Source: Clostridiaceae bacterium (GTDB lineage Bacteria > Bacillota > Clostridia > DSM-8532). Taken from it: DNA of 56,778 nucleotides. Positions 17,077 to 24,097 of the stretch are shown one piece after another. The notes below the pieces were generated by a model. It was not told the origin of the DNA. It searched no databases and was given only the letters and a program-made list of their open reading frames with translations. The position numbers were made by a program, and so were the translations under genes. The DNA lies in assembly GCA_012521615.1 (NCBI GenBank), contig JAAYMA010000100.1, positions 1 to 56,778 of the forward strand, written 5' to 3'. Each line of letters begins with the position of its first letter. The first letter of the stretch is position 1.

Positions 17077-17660
17077 CAGCCCATCCTCCCGTTTTGATCC
17101 TTTATTACCACAGCCAGAAACAGACAAGGCTTACCGTTTGCAGCAGTCATGCCATGCCTGTGTGTTGCATCGTAATATACAGAATCGCCTTCGTTCAATA
17201 TAAATTCATGATCATCAATTTTCATTCTGAGTGAGCCCTGGAGAACATAGTCAAATTCCTGACCGGAATGGCTTCTTTGTAATATCCCCTCTTGTTCGGC
17301 AGCTTCATCGTAGGGTGCCTCCACAAGAAAAGGTTCTGCATTTCTGTTTTTGAAAAGATAAGCCAGGCTTTGATAATTAAAGCCTTTTCTTCTCTCGATT
17401 TTCAATCCTTTACCTTTCTTTACGCGTGTAAATACCGATAATTTAGGGCTTGTGCCTGTAATAAGTTCACTGATATCCACGCCCAATTTCGCTGCAACTT
17501 TATACAGGAAAGTAAAAGAAAAATCCTGTGTTCCTGTCTCATACAGCTCATACTCTTTTTCACTGATTTCCAGAAGCTCGGCCATTTCGGTGACTGAAAT
17601 GTCAAGATCAATTCTCAAACCCCGTATCCGTTCAGCAATTTCCTTAATCTTATCTCCCAT
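17076..17660 (-). CDS. XRE-family regulator with C-terminal cupin domain
   Basis: A 194-residue protein. Residues about 8-62 form an XRE helix-turn-helix (IRGLRIDLDISVTEMAELLEISEKEYELYETG). A linker is followed by a cupin_2 domain (about 115-190) with the patterns HSGQEFDYVLQGSLRM and GDSVYYDATHRHGMTA, which usually bind a metal and a small ligand. Such proteins sense a metabolite of the linked pathway. The ATG at 17660 is chosen because GGAGGG is 6 bases upstream; a longer frame would run into the T-box terminator. It is the first gene after the T-box and overlaps the acyl-CoA synthetase start. It may bind the inverted repeat around the shared promoter region. Confidence 0.88.
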   Translation of the reverse strand: MGDKIKEIAERIRGLRIDLDISVTEMAELLEISEKEYELYETGTQDFSFTFLYKVAAKLGVDISELITGTSPKLSVFTRVKKGKGLKIERRKGFNYQSLAYLFKNRNAEPFLVEAPYDEAAEQEGILQRSHSGQEFDYVLQGSLRMKIDDHEFILNEGDSVYYDATHRHGMTAANGKPCLFLAVVIKDQNGRMG

Positions 17661-17690
17661 TAAAAACCCTCCAGTCCCTTTCGGTATATT

Positions 17691-17990
17691 AAAAAAAGCC
17701 CGTCTCAACAACAAATGTTGTTGGGACGAGCTTATCACCCGTGGTACCACCCATCTTCGGCTAAAGTTTGCAGCCCTCTTTTCAGGTTCAGCTAAACCCC
17801 AGCCTGTAACGCGGCATACGCATTATCCTACTGAAAGTTTCAGATAATGAACTCCGGAATGATACCTGTGAAAACTTATTCTGTCTGCTTGCACCAGCCG
17901 CAGACTCTCTGCATGAATAAACTGCCTTCACAGACGTTCCTTCATTGTCTGTATAAATATGTATAGACATGAATAAATTTTAAATCCGAT
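17691..17990 (-). ncRNA. T-box riboswitch, predicted isoleucine (ATC specifier)
   Basis: A tRNA-sensing leader read leftward. Stem I shows the typical distal part AGAGAGT...GGCTGGTGCAAGC. The base pairs AATGAA/TTCATT and CTGTGAA/TTCACAG enclose a specifier loop reading GTATCAT, with ATC (Ile) at 17863-17861. The conserved T-box GATGGGTGGTACCACGGG is at 17755-17738; its TGGT bulge would pair with a tRNA ending ACCA, consistent with an A discriminator as in tRNA-Ile. A strong terminator follows (17732-17697) with a T-run at 17696-17691. The frame-shifted reading TAT (Tyr) is possible but fits loop position less well. Confidence 0.9.
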
Positions 17991-18044
17991 GTCTTAATAA
18001 TAACTATAAAATTCATTCATGTCAATAAAAAATTATGGTATAAT
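17966..18044. promoter_or_regulatory. Divergent promoters with shared inverted repeat
   Basis: Leftward, the T-box promoter has TTGACA (18020-18025), a 17-base spacer and TATTAT (17997-18002). Rightward, the transporter promoter has an extended -10 TGGTATAAT (TATAAT at 18039-18044) with a weak -35 near 18016-18021, overlapping the other -35. A 16-base inverted repeat, GACATGAATAAATTTT (17966-17981) and AAAATTCATTCATGTC (18008-18023, one mismatch), brackets the T-box start site. It is a good candidate operator for the XRE-cupin protein. Confidence 0.6.
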
Positions 18045-18070
18045 ATGTGAAATAAATTCAGAGGGAGAAT

Positions 18071-19303
18071 ATGAATATGGATGTTAGTATGAAAAAGCCA
18101 GTCAGATGGCATTTCCTGCTCATTGGGTCACTCAGTATGCTATTTTCCGGAATCATTTATGCCTGGTCAATTTTGAAAACTCCTTTCTCAACTGAATTCG
18201 GATGGACAGCATCTCAGCTTGCTCTTAATTTTACCCTTATAATGTGCTTTTTCTGCATTGGCGGAATGGCGGCAGGAATGCTTATAAAAAAAACTTCGCC
18301 TAAAACTATAGTTATATTCTCTGCACTTTTTACCTGTTTTGGATTTATACTGGTCTCTGTAATGTCGGGCCGGAGTATTTTTACACTCTACTTATCCTAT
18401 GGGCTTTTATGCGGTTTTGGTATTGGAATGGCATATAATGTGATAATTGCTACCGTGAATTCATGGTTCCCCGACAAAAAAGGTACTTGTTCAGGTATTC
18501 TTATGATGAGCTTTGGAGCAAGTACATTAATTCTTGGAAATATTGCATCACATATGTTCAAGGCTGATAATATCGGCTGGAGAAATACATATATGGTTTT
18601 GGGGATTGCAACTGGTATAATACTTTTATTTGCTGCCTTATTTCTCAAATTTCCCCCTGATACCGTTCAGCTGCCCAGAGCTTCGTTGAATAAAAAGTCA
18701 AATACCCGTGAGGATTTTGAAAGCAGGGACTACACCACTTCCGAGATGATCAGGCGATTTACTTTCTGGAGATTTTTTCTTTTCCTTGTAACTTTGGCTG
18801 CCACCGGCAGTACCGTTATAAGTTTTGCCAGGGATCTTGCCATAAATATAGGAGCGACAGAAACTCTGGCCATAACACTTGTAGGCGTGTTGTCGGTATT
18901 TAACGGGCTTGGAAGAATAATCTGCGGGGTATTGTTTGATTTAGCCGGAAGAAAAAAAGCCATGCTTTTTGCAAATATAGTGACTATATCCGCCCCAACG
19001 ATTCTGTTGATTTCCTTATTGACCAGTTCGGTAGTTACAGGAATACTGGGTTTTTGTCTGGTTGGCATCTCATACGGTTGCGCGCCAACCATAAGTTCAG
19101 CTTTCATAGGTTCTTTTTATGGAACCAAATATTTTTCATTGAATTTCAGCATAGCAAATACCATGTTAATTCCGGCTTCTTTTACAGCCACCCTTGCAGG
19201 AGCCTTAATAACGGGTACAGGTTCATACATCGCTCCCATAATATTACTCATAGCTCTGGCAATAATGTCACTGTTACTGAATTTGAGTATCAAACGCCCG
19301 TAA
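18071..19303 (+). CDS. MFS transporter, oxalate/formate antiporter (OFA) family
   Basis: A 410-residue membrane protein with twelve hydrophobic segments. The N-terminus FSGIIYAWSILKTPFSTEFGWTASQ is typical of the OFA family of carboxylate carriers. The inter-helix motif GRIICGVLFDLAGRKKAM (about 280-297) is the MFS loop signature. It is transcribed divergently from the T-box operon, with overlapping promoters, so it may bring in the acid that the acyl-CoA synthetase activates; this is inference. GAGGGAG lies 3 bases before the ATG at 18071 and 9 bases before the ATG at 18077, so the latter may be the true start. Confidence 0.85.
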   Translation: MNMDVSMKKPVRWHFLLIGSLSMLFSGIIYAWSILKTPFSTEFGWTASQLALNFTLIMCFFCIGGMAAGMLIKKTSPKTIVIFSALFTCFGFILVSVMSGRSIFTLYLSYGLLCGFGIGMAYNVIIATVNSWFPDKKGTCSGILMMSFGASTLILGNIASHMFKADNIGWRNTYMVLGIATGIILLFAALFLKFPPDTVQLPRASLNKKSNTREDFESRDYTTSEMIRRFTFWRFFLFLVTLAATGSTVISFARDLAINIGATETLAITLVGVLSVFNGLGRIICGVLFDLAGRKKAMLFANIVTISAPTILLISLLTSSVVTGILGFCLVGISYGCAPTISSAFIGSFYGTKYFSLNFSIANTMLIPASFTATLAGALITGTGSYIAPIILLIALAIMSLLLNLSIKRP

Positions 19304-19347
19304 AAGCAGGTGTTGTTATATACCAAAAGATATTATTTCTCGCCTGT

Positions 19348-19392
19348 TGAATAATTATACATTTGTATGTATAATTATAAGTAATTTATAAT
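19348..19392 (+). promoter_or_regulatory. argD promoter with candidate ArgR boxes
   Basis: TGAATAATTATACA (19348-19361) matches the ARG-box consensus TGAATWWWWATTCA at 13 of 14 positions. A weaker copy, TGTATAATTATAAG (19368-19381), lies 20 bases on centre to centre. Together they also form a 12-bp perfect inverted repeat. They overlap a promoter TTGTAT (19363-19368), an 18-base spacer and TATAAT (19387-19392). Arginine repression of argD would follow. Confidence 0.5.
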
Positions 19393-19472
19393 TGCTAACA
19401 ATCTGATTTTAAGCTCTTTACTGAAGATATTTAATCCTAACCTGAATTTTGTATTAACAGGAGGTTATTGCT

Positions 19473-20669
19473 GTGACTTTACAGGAAATTATAGCTCTTG
19501 ATAAAAAGTATTTTATGAATACTTTCGGTGACAGGCTGCCCGTCTGCTTTGTAAAAGGAGAAGGTATTAAACTCTGGGATACAGAAGGTAAAATGTACTA
19601 CGATTTTTTAGCCGGAATAGCTGTCAATGCTCTTGGTCATTCCCATCCGGCAATTGTCAGGGCAATTACTGAACAAGCTCAAAAATTTATCCACTGCTCA
19701 AATTATTACTATATAGAATCTCAGGCAAAACTTGCTCAGCTCATTGTTGAAAACTCATGCTGCGATAAAGTTTTCTTTGCCAACAGCGGAGCCGAAGCCA
19801 ATGAAGGAGCAATAAAGCTTGCCCGCCTGTATTTCAGGAAAAAAGGTTTTCCTAAAAAATTCGAAATAATAACACTTGAAAAATCATTCCACGGCCGTAC
19901 CCTTGCTACTTTAGCTGCAACTGGTCAGGAAAAATATCAAAAGAATTATTGTCCTTTAACTCCTAAATTTTTAAGCGTTCCCATGAATGATATAGAGGCT
20001 CTTGAAAAAGCCATCACCAAATATACCTGCGCAGTGATGCTTGAGCCCATCCAGGGCGAAAGTGGAGTTAATCCTGCTGATAAGGATTATATCCGTCAGG
20101 TCAGGGAGCTTTGTGACCGGAAAGATATTATTTTAATATTTGATGAAGTCCAGTGCGGTATCGGCAGAACTGGTAAGTTATTTGGTTATGAGCATTTTGG
20201 TGTGGAGCCGGATATATTCACTTTGGCCAAGGCCCTGGGCGGCGGCTTTCCAATAGGAGCCCTCTGCGCAAAGGAACCTTTTGCAAGTGCCTTTGAACCC
20301 GGAGATCACGGTTCAACCTTTGGTGGCAATCCTCTGGCCTGCAATACCGCATATGCTGCTCTCTCAACAATTCTAAACGAGAACCTCAGCGAAAACTCAG
20401 CTGTTATGGGTGAATACCTGATTGAAAAGCTGGGCTTATTAAAAGAAAAATATAGTTTCATTAAGGAAGTAAGAGGGAAAGGACTGATGGTGGCTTGCGA
20501 ATTTTCCACCCCTATAGCCAATGAAGTTAAAATCAAATGTCTGGAAAATGGTTTTCTCATTGGCAGCGTAGGAAACAACATTATTCGTATGCTTCCACCT
20601 TTGATTATTACAAAAGCAGATATAGATTTATATATATCGGCACTTGATAATGTACTTAAAGAAATTTAA
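19473..20669 (+). CDS. argD: Acetylornithine aminotransferase
   Basis: A PLP-dependent class III aminotransferase of 398 residues. In arginine synthesis it converts N-acetylglutamate semialdehyde to acetylornithine, and it can also serve in lysine synthesis. Visible are FFANSGAEANEGAIKLAR, the FHGRTLATL region, the PLP-aspartate motif IFDEVQCGIGRTG and the Schiff-base lysine in TLAKALGGGFPIGA. It starts with GTG, with AGGAGG 8 bases upstream. It stands alone here, with no other arg genes adjacent, and has candidate ArgR boxes at its promoter and a clean terminator. Confidence 0.93.
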   Translation: MTLQEIIALDKKYFMNTFGDRLPVCFVKGEGIKLWDTEGKMYYDFLAGIAVNALGHSHPAIVRAITEQAQKFIHCSNYYYIESQAKLAQLIVENSCCDKVFFANSGAEANEGAIKLARLYFRKKGFPKKFEIITLEKSFHGRTLATLAATGQEKYQKNYCPLTPKFLSVPMNDIEALEKAITKYTCAVMLEPIQGESGVNPADKDYIRQVRELCDRKDIILIFDEVQCGIGRTGKLFGYEHFGVEPDIFTLAKALGGGFPIGALCAKEPFASAFEPGDHGSTFGGNPLACNTAYAALSTILNENLSENSAVMGEYLIEKLGLLKEKYSFIKEVRGKGLMVACEFSTPIANEVKIKCLENGFLIGSVGNNIIRMLPPLIITKADIDLYISALDNVLKEI

Positions 20670-20700
20670 AGTTCATACCCATAAATAACAATTTATTTTA

Positions 20701-20723
20701 ACGCCTGAACCAGGCGTTTTTTT
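20701..20723 (+). terminator. Terminator of argD
   Basis: ACGCCTG-AAC-CAGGCGT followed by a run of T, 30 bases after the argD stop. Confidence 0.92.
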
Positions 20724-20787
20724 ATGCAACATGACAAGCATACTTGCATACAATTGGAATGCAGAAGTTTTTATGAATGGTGATTCT

Positions 20788-21093
20788 ATGTCTTATAATT
20801 ACAATATGTTTGAAAGACTTGGAGGATCTATCCAAAAGAAAAAGCTCGAAAAAGCCCTTGAAATGTTTCATAATGAAAGCCCTCAGGAGCTCAGGCGCAG
20901 AATAGGAAATATTGATACCAGAGAAATTCTCGAAAAACTGGAGGAATATAATCCTCAGAAACTAAGACAAATGGGCATTAATATTGAAGAGTTGCGCGGT
21001 AAAATCACTGAAAGAGATTTTGAGAAGTTAATGCAGGTGCTGGGACGGGACGGAGCTTTGGTAGTCCAAAAACTTAAATCCTTATTAAACTAA
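20788..21093 (+). CDS. Small helical protein of unknown function
   Basis: About 100 residues from the ATG at 20788; earlier ATGs at 20773 and 20731 are possible. GGTGAT lies just before the chosen start. The protein is charged and almost all helical (FERLGGSIQKKKLEKALEMF, ELRRRIGNIDTREILEKLEEYNPQKLRQMG, DFEKLMQVLGRDGALVVQKLKSLL), with no membrane segment or signal. I do not recognise a family. It is followed closely by two more small genes and sleB, which suggests a spore-related set, but that rests on position alone. Confidence 0.6.
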   Translation: MSYNYNMFERLGGSIQKKKLEKALEMFHNESPQELRRRIGNIDTREILEKLEEYNPQKLRQMGINIEELRGKITERDFEKLMQVLGRDGALVVQKLKSLLN

Positions 21094-21109
21094 GACTGGA
21101 GGCGTTCTT

Positions 21110-21523
21110 ATGGCTGATGACCTCGATAGAAAAATAAAACAAATCGCTGATATGTTCGGGGTTTCAGATACAAAAAACCTTAAGAACATTGTCGAAAACT
21201 TTGCCGCCACAAAAGAGCCCGTTCAGGACAATCCGGGAAGCTCCAAGGAATATAATGAGTTTCAGAGAAGCAACACCAATTATTATTCTCCGCCCAGCTT
21301 TAATCCCTCAACGGGGAACAATGTAGCAGAATTTCTGACCAAAGCAAATGAAATGGTAAGCATGTTCAATAATTTTCATGATTCCAGGGTTGCTCTTCTG
21401 AATTCAGTACAGCCTTTTTTAAAACCTCAAAGACAGCAGCGCCTCAACAGTGCCGTGCAGCTTCTTAAAATCATATCAATAGTAAGCGGCCTGGCGCAAA
21501 ACAACCACAATGCCAAGGGGTGA
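21110..21523 (+). CDS. Small soluble protein of unknown function
   Basis: A 137-residue protein with GGAGG about 7 bases before its ATG. The N-terminal 35 residues are helical (DDLDRKIKQIADMFGVSDTKNLKNIVENF). The middle is low-complexity, rich in N, S, P and Y. The C-terminal half is helical (FLTKANEMVSMFNNFHDSRVALLNSVQPFLKPQRQQRLNSAVQLLKIISI). No membrane segment or signal peptide is seen. It sits 16 bases after the previous small gene and 6 before the next, so the three are almost certainly one operon. No known function; a spore or envelope role is only suggested by sleB downstream. Confidence 0.7.
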   Translation: MADDLDRKIKQIADMFGVSDTKNLKNIVENFAATKEPVQDNPGSSKEYNEFQRSNTNYYSPPSFNPSTGNNVAEFLTKANEMVSMFNNFHDSRVALLNSVQPFLKPQRQQRLNSAVQLLKIISIVSGLAQNNHNAKG

Positions 21524-21529
21524 ATTTTA

Positions 21530-21787
21530 ATGGAACCAAAAGAGTTAAAATCAATTCCGTTTCCTTATGAAATCGATGAATGCCCAGAACAAAAGGCCGC
21601 ACATCACAGAAGACCTCCGGGACCTTCTGTGCCAACGTTTTTCAGAAATATTAAGCAGGATGATATTATTCTTATCCTCCTCATTATTCTTTTATTGTCA
21701 GAAGGAAGCGAATGTGATTATCTTTTGGTTGGCATATTGATATTCATCTTCTTGGCTGGGTTTGATGGAAATTTCCTTGGTATTTAA
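21530..21787 (+). CDS. Small membrane protein of unknown function
   Basis: An 85-residue protein preceded by GGGGTGA. The first 45 residues are polar with a His/Arg/Pro-rich stretch (AAHHRRPPGPSVPTF). Two short hydrophobic segments follow (DDIILILLIILLLSEGSE and YLLVGILIFIFLAGF) separated by SEGSECD, so it could form a membrane hairpin. I recognise no named family. It lies 6 bases after the preceding small gene and 66 bases before sleB. Confidence 0.7.
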   Translation: MEPKELKSIPFPYEIDECPEQKAAHHRRPPGPSVPTFFRNIKQDDIILILLIILLLSEGSECDYLLVGILIFIFLAGFDGNFLGI

Positions 21788-21853
21788 TTCTATTGAATAA
21801 TTTTTGGCCTATTGCAAATGCTTTTTATGAAAACTCTCTATTTGGAGGCAATC

Positions 21854-22537
21854 ATGAAAAAGCATGTAAAACTTGCATGGGCCTATTTTATTACCTTTGC
21901 ATTAATATTGATTGCAGTAACTGTAACTAATAGCTTAAACGACTTTGACCAATACAGTCAAGCTGCAATCTCTTACTACGGATCAAGCGGACCGGAAGTC
22001 AGGGAAATTCAGAAAAGGCTTAAAGCCTGGGGCTATTATCATGGCGCTGTGGACGGAAAATACGGGTATCTGACCTATCAGGCTGTCCGGTATTTTCAAA
22101 GCAAAAACGGTCTTAAAGTCGACGGTATCGCAGGAAAGCAAACGCTATATGCCTTAGGGCTTCCCACAGGTGAGTATAATCCTGCAGAAAGGCATATTGA
22201 TTTATTGGCACGCTGTATTTACGGGGAAGCCAGGGGTGAGCCCTATGAGGGCCAGGTCGCTGTTGGGGCCGTTGTATTAAACAGAGTCAATGACTCCAGA
22301 TTTCCAAATACCATACCTGGTGTAATTTATCAGCCGGGGGCTTTCGATTGTGTAACTGACGGGCAGATTAACCTCACTCCAAATGATACAGCTTATAGAG
22401 CAGCAAGGGATGCATTAAACGGCTGGGATCCCACCTACGGCTGTATATATTACTACAACCCGGCAACAGCCACAAGCAAATGGATCTGGAGCCGTCCCAT
22501 AGTCGTTAAAATAGGGCGCCATAATTTTGCCAAGTAA
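21854..22537 (+). CDS. sleB: Spore cortex-lytic enzyme SleB / cell wall hydrolase
   Basis: A 227-residue secreted hydrolase. Residues about 6-26 are a signal or anchor helix. A PG_binding_1 domain follows (about 35-95, SSGPEVREIQKRLKAWGYYHGAVDGKYG), then the Hydrolase_2 lytic transglycosylase domain with catalytic-Glu motif CIYGEARGEPYEGQVAVGAVVLNR and the end PATATSKWIWSRPIV. This is the layout of SleB, which cuts spore cortex peptidoglycan during germination. The ATG at 21854 has GGAGG 5-6 bases upstream, so an earlier in-frame ATG at 21812 is rejected. The usual partner ypeB is not next to it. Confidence 0.9.
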   Translation: MKKHVKLAWAYFITFALILIAVTVTNSLNDFDQYSQAAISYYGSSGPEVREIQKRLKAWGYYHGAVDGKYGYLTYQAVRYFQSKNGLKVDGIAGKQTLYALGLPTGEYNPAERHIDLLARCIYGEARGEPYEGQVAVGAVVLNRVNDSRFPNTIPGVIYQPGAFDCVTDGQINLTPNDTAYRAARDALNGWDPTYGCIYYYNPATATSKWIWSRPIVVKIGRHNFAK

Positions 22538-22554
22538 TTTTAAGACTTAAGCGA

Positions 22555-22682
22555 CAGCATCGCAACATGAAAGCAGTCATGGGAGGCTGTTATGGAGTGG
22601 AGAACCTTGCGGCCGCCGGACTACAGTGAGCGGAACTCATACATTGGGGACATGGCCTAATTTACCGGGCCATGTCCTCTTT
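22555..22682 (+). ncRNA. Candidate structured RNA with terminator (class unknown)
   Basis: A GC-richer stretch after sleB, not coding. CGCAA (22561-22565) can pair with TTGCG about 45 bases on, enclosing the hairpin CATGA-AAGCAG-TCATG. CCGC and GCGG close another loop (about 22614-22633). It ends with a perfect 10-bp terminator stem, GGACATGGCC (22648-22657) and GGCCATGTCC (22668-22677), then TCTTT. It may be a small RNA or a structured 3' end of the sleB transcript. I could not match it to a known riboswitch class. Confidence 0.4.
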
Positions 22683-22732
22683 ATGTAAAGATTGATTAAT
22701 CGGATGAAAATTATTGCAGGATATATACAAAC

Positions 22733-22753
22733 AAGACAGCAGTCCCCTGTCTT
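22733..22753 (-). terminator. Terminator overlapping the stop of the next minus-strand gene
   Basis: AAGACAG and CTGTCTT around a 7-base loop, then a T-rich stretch reading leftward. Confidence 0.6.
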
Positions 22754-24035
22754 ACTTATAGACTGACACACCTGGACTTTTTCCTGTTTCAATAACTTTG
22801 TTCACAGGCGCATATTGATCCCTGTAAAGCTCAATTCTGTCATTTTCAATTATAAGACTGACACTTACAGTAAAACCGGGGTTGCCTTCTGAAACCACAA
22901 TATTTTTATTGGGAGAAAGCTTTTCGTTGACACTTGTAATAATCGGAGGTGGAATTTCTTCCTCTTTTTGAACTATTAAAATACCGCTTCGTAATGTCTT
23001 GTCTGATACCATATAGAAAGTCGCAGTATTTTCATTATGTTCAATAAGAAGCATAAGTGGAGAAGAAGTTTTGTTGACCATTATAAGATTATGGTCATCA
23101 TTCTCTATTACGGCTTCAAGTCCTATTTCAGTAAATGAAACCGGATGACGCGAAGGATTGCGTTCAAGTACCTCTATTCCTTCAATCTTCAGAGCCGATT
23201 GATACAGCCCGGATGCAATCCGGTTTAATATATCCTTTCCGTTTGAAAACTGTGAGAAATCAAGTAAGTTCCTCAGATTAATCTCTTCATTGTTCTTAAA
23301 AACTACGCCATGCAAAGAATTAAGAAATTCCTGCACTTCTGTTATGTCCGGAAAAGGAATTTCGGCTTTGGAAACTATGACACTGAACTTATCTTCATAC
23401 TTTTTATCAATATAATTTTCAACAAATATGGATGAAGAATTTATATCTATTTTTAGGGATTCATGACGTAAAGAAGAGTTAAGATGCTTTTCTATTTCCT
23501 TTATCAGCATTTCATAATCAGTTTTAATACCGAGTTTTTGTGGAGTATATATAATTACCCCGTCTTCTACATCATATCGTTCTGCTGCCGGTTCTATTTC
23601 AAAAGGAGAGAAAACAGGCCGGCATACTTTTTTTAGTTTTTCTGCATTGAATGTAATAACAGGATTAAATATATATTCTTTGTCCGGGCTAACAAACAGC
23701 TGATTAAAACCATTTTCCGGAATAATGCTCTTAATTGCTTCAATGGTTTTTTCAGCATCAACACGCGCTTCAATATCTGAATATGGTATTGTAAAACTGT
23801 TTTCACCGATATGGAAAGTCAGATTACTGTCAGGAAAAGAAGAATAATAATCATTTATTGCTTCTTCAGCCTCTGCCAAAGTAAGCCCCTTAAGATTAAG
23901 ATTATCAATTGATATATTGTTAATAATGGTTTCAGTTTCCACTGCGGAAAGGACCAGAAAACCCGTTCCAACTCCTATGATGATCTGAAAAATGATGATG
24001 CAGAACCAAAAATATCTTATGTTTAACTTTTTCAT
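22752..24035 (-). CDS. Membrane-anchored envelope protein with PG-binding_4-like repeats (YoaR-type N-terminus)
   Basis: A 427-residue protein. Residues about 8-30 form a single transmembrane anchor. Two regions follow the pattern of peptidoglycan-binding_4 domains seen before VanW or L,D-transpeptidase domains: LKGLTLAEAEEAINDYYSSF...YSDIEARVDAEKTIEAI and VEDGVIIYTPQKLGIKTDYEMLIKEI. No VanW motif or catalytic YkuD cysteine is visible, so it is probably structural or binding. The ATG at 24035 has GGAG about 9 bases upstream. It is the last gene of a minus-strand envelope gene run and follows a strong terminator, so it is likely transcribed alone. Confidence 0.6.
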   Translation of the reverse strand: MKKLNIRYFWFCIIIFQIIIGVGTGFLVLSAVETETIINNISIDNLNLKGLTLAEAEEAINDYYSSFPDSNLTFHIGENSFTIPYSDIEARVDAEKTIEAIKSIIPENGFNQLFVSPDKEYIFNPVITFNAEKLKKVCRPVFSPFEIEPAAERYDVEDGVIIYTPQKLGIKTDYEMLIKEIEKHLNSSLRHESLKIDINSSSIFVENYIDKKYEDKFSVIVSKAEIPFPDITEVQEFLNSLHGVVFKNNEEINLRNLLDFSQFSNGKDILNRIASGLYQSALKIEGIEVLERNPSRHPVSFTEIGLEAVIENDDHNLIMVNKTSSPLMLLIEHNENTATFYMVSDKTLRSGILIVQKEEEIPPPIITSVNEKLSPNKNIVVSEGNPGFTVSVSLIIENDRIELYRDQYAPVNKVIETGKSPGVSVYK

Positions 24036-24060
24036 TTGTATCATCTCCATTTATCAGAAA

Positions 24061-24083
24061 ACGGGCCAGATATGCTGGCCCGG
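24061..24083 (-). terminator. Terminator after the PRC-barrel gene
   Basis: CGGGCCAG (24062-24069) and CTGGCCCG (24075-24082) with a 5-base loop, then TTTT reading leftward. Confidence 0.88.
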
Positions 24084-24097
24084 TGAAAACGTAAATA

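Noticed and set aside
19351-19378. Terminator of the MFS transporter gene
   Set aside because: The 12-bp inverted repeat has no T-run and overlaps the argD promoter; its halves match ArgR boxes better.
22555-22682. Known riboswitch class (c-di-GMP, THF, guanidine, SAM) or tmRNA
   Set aside because: None of the conserved core words of these classes could be found; left as unclassified.
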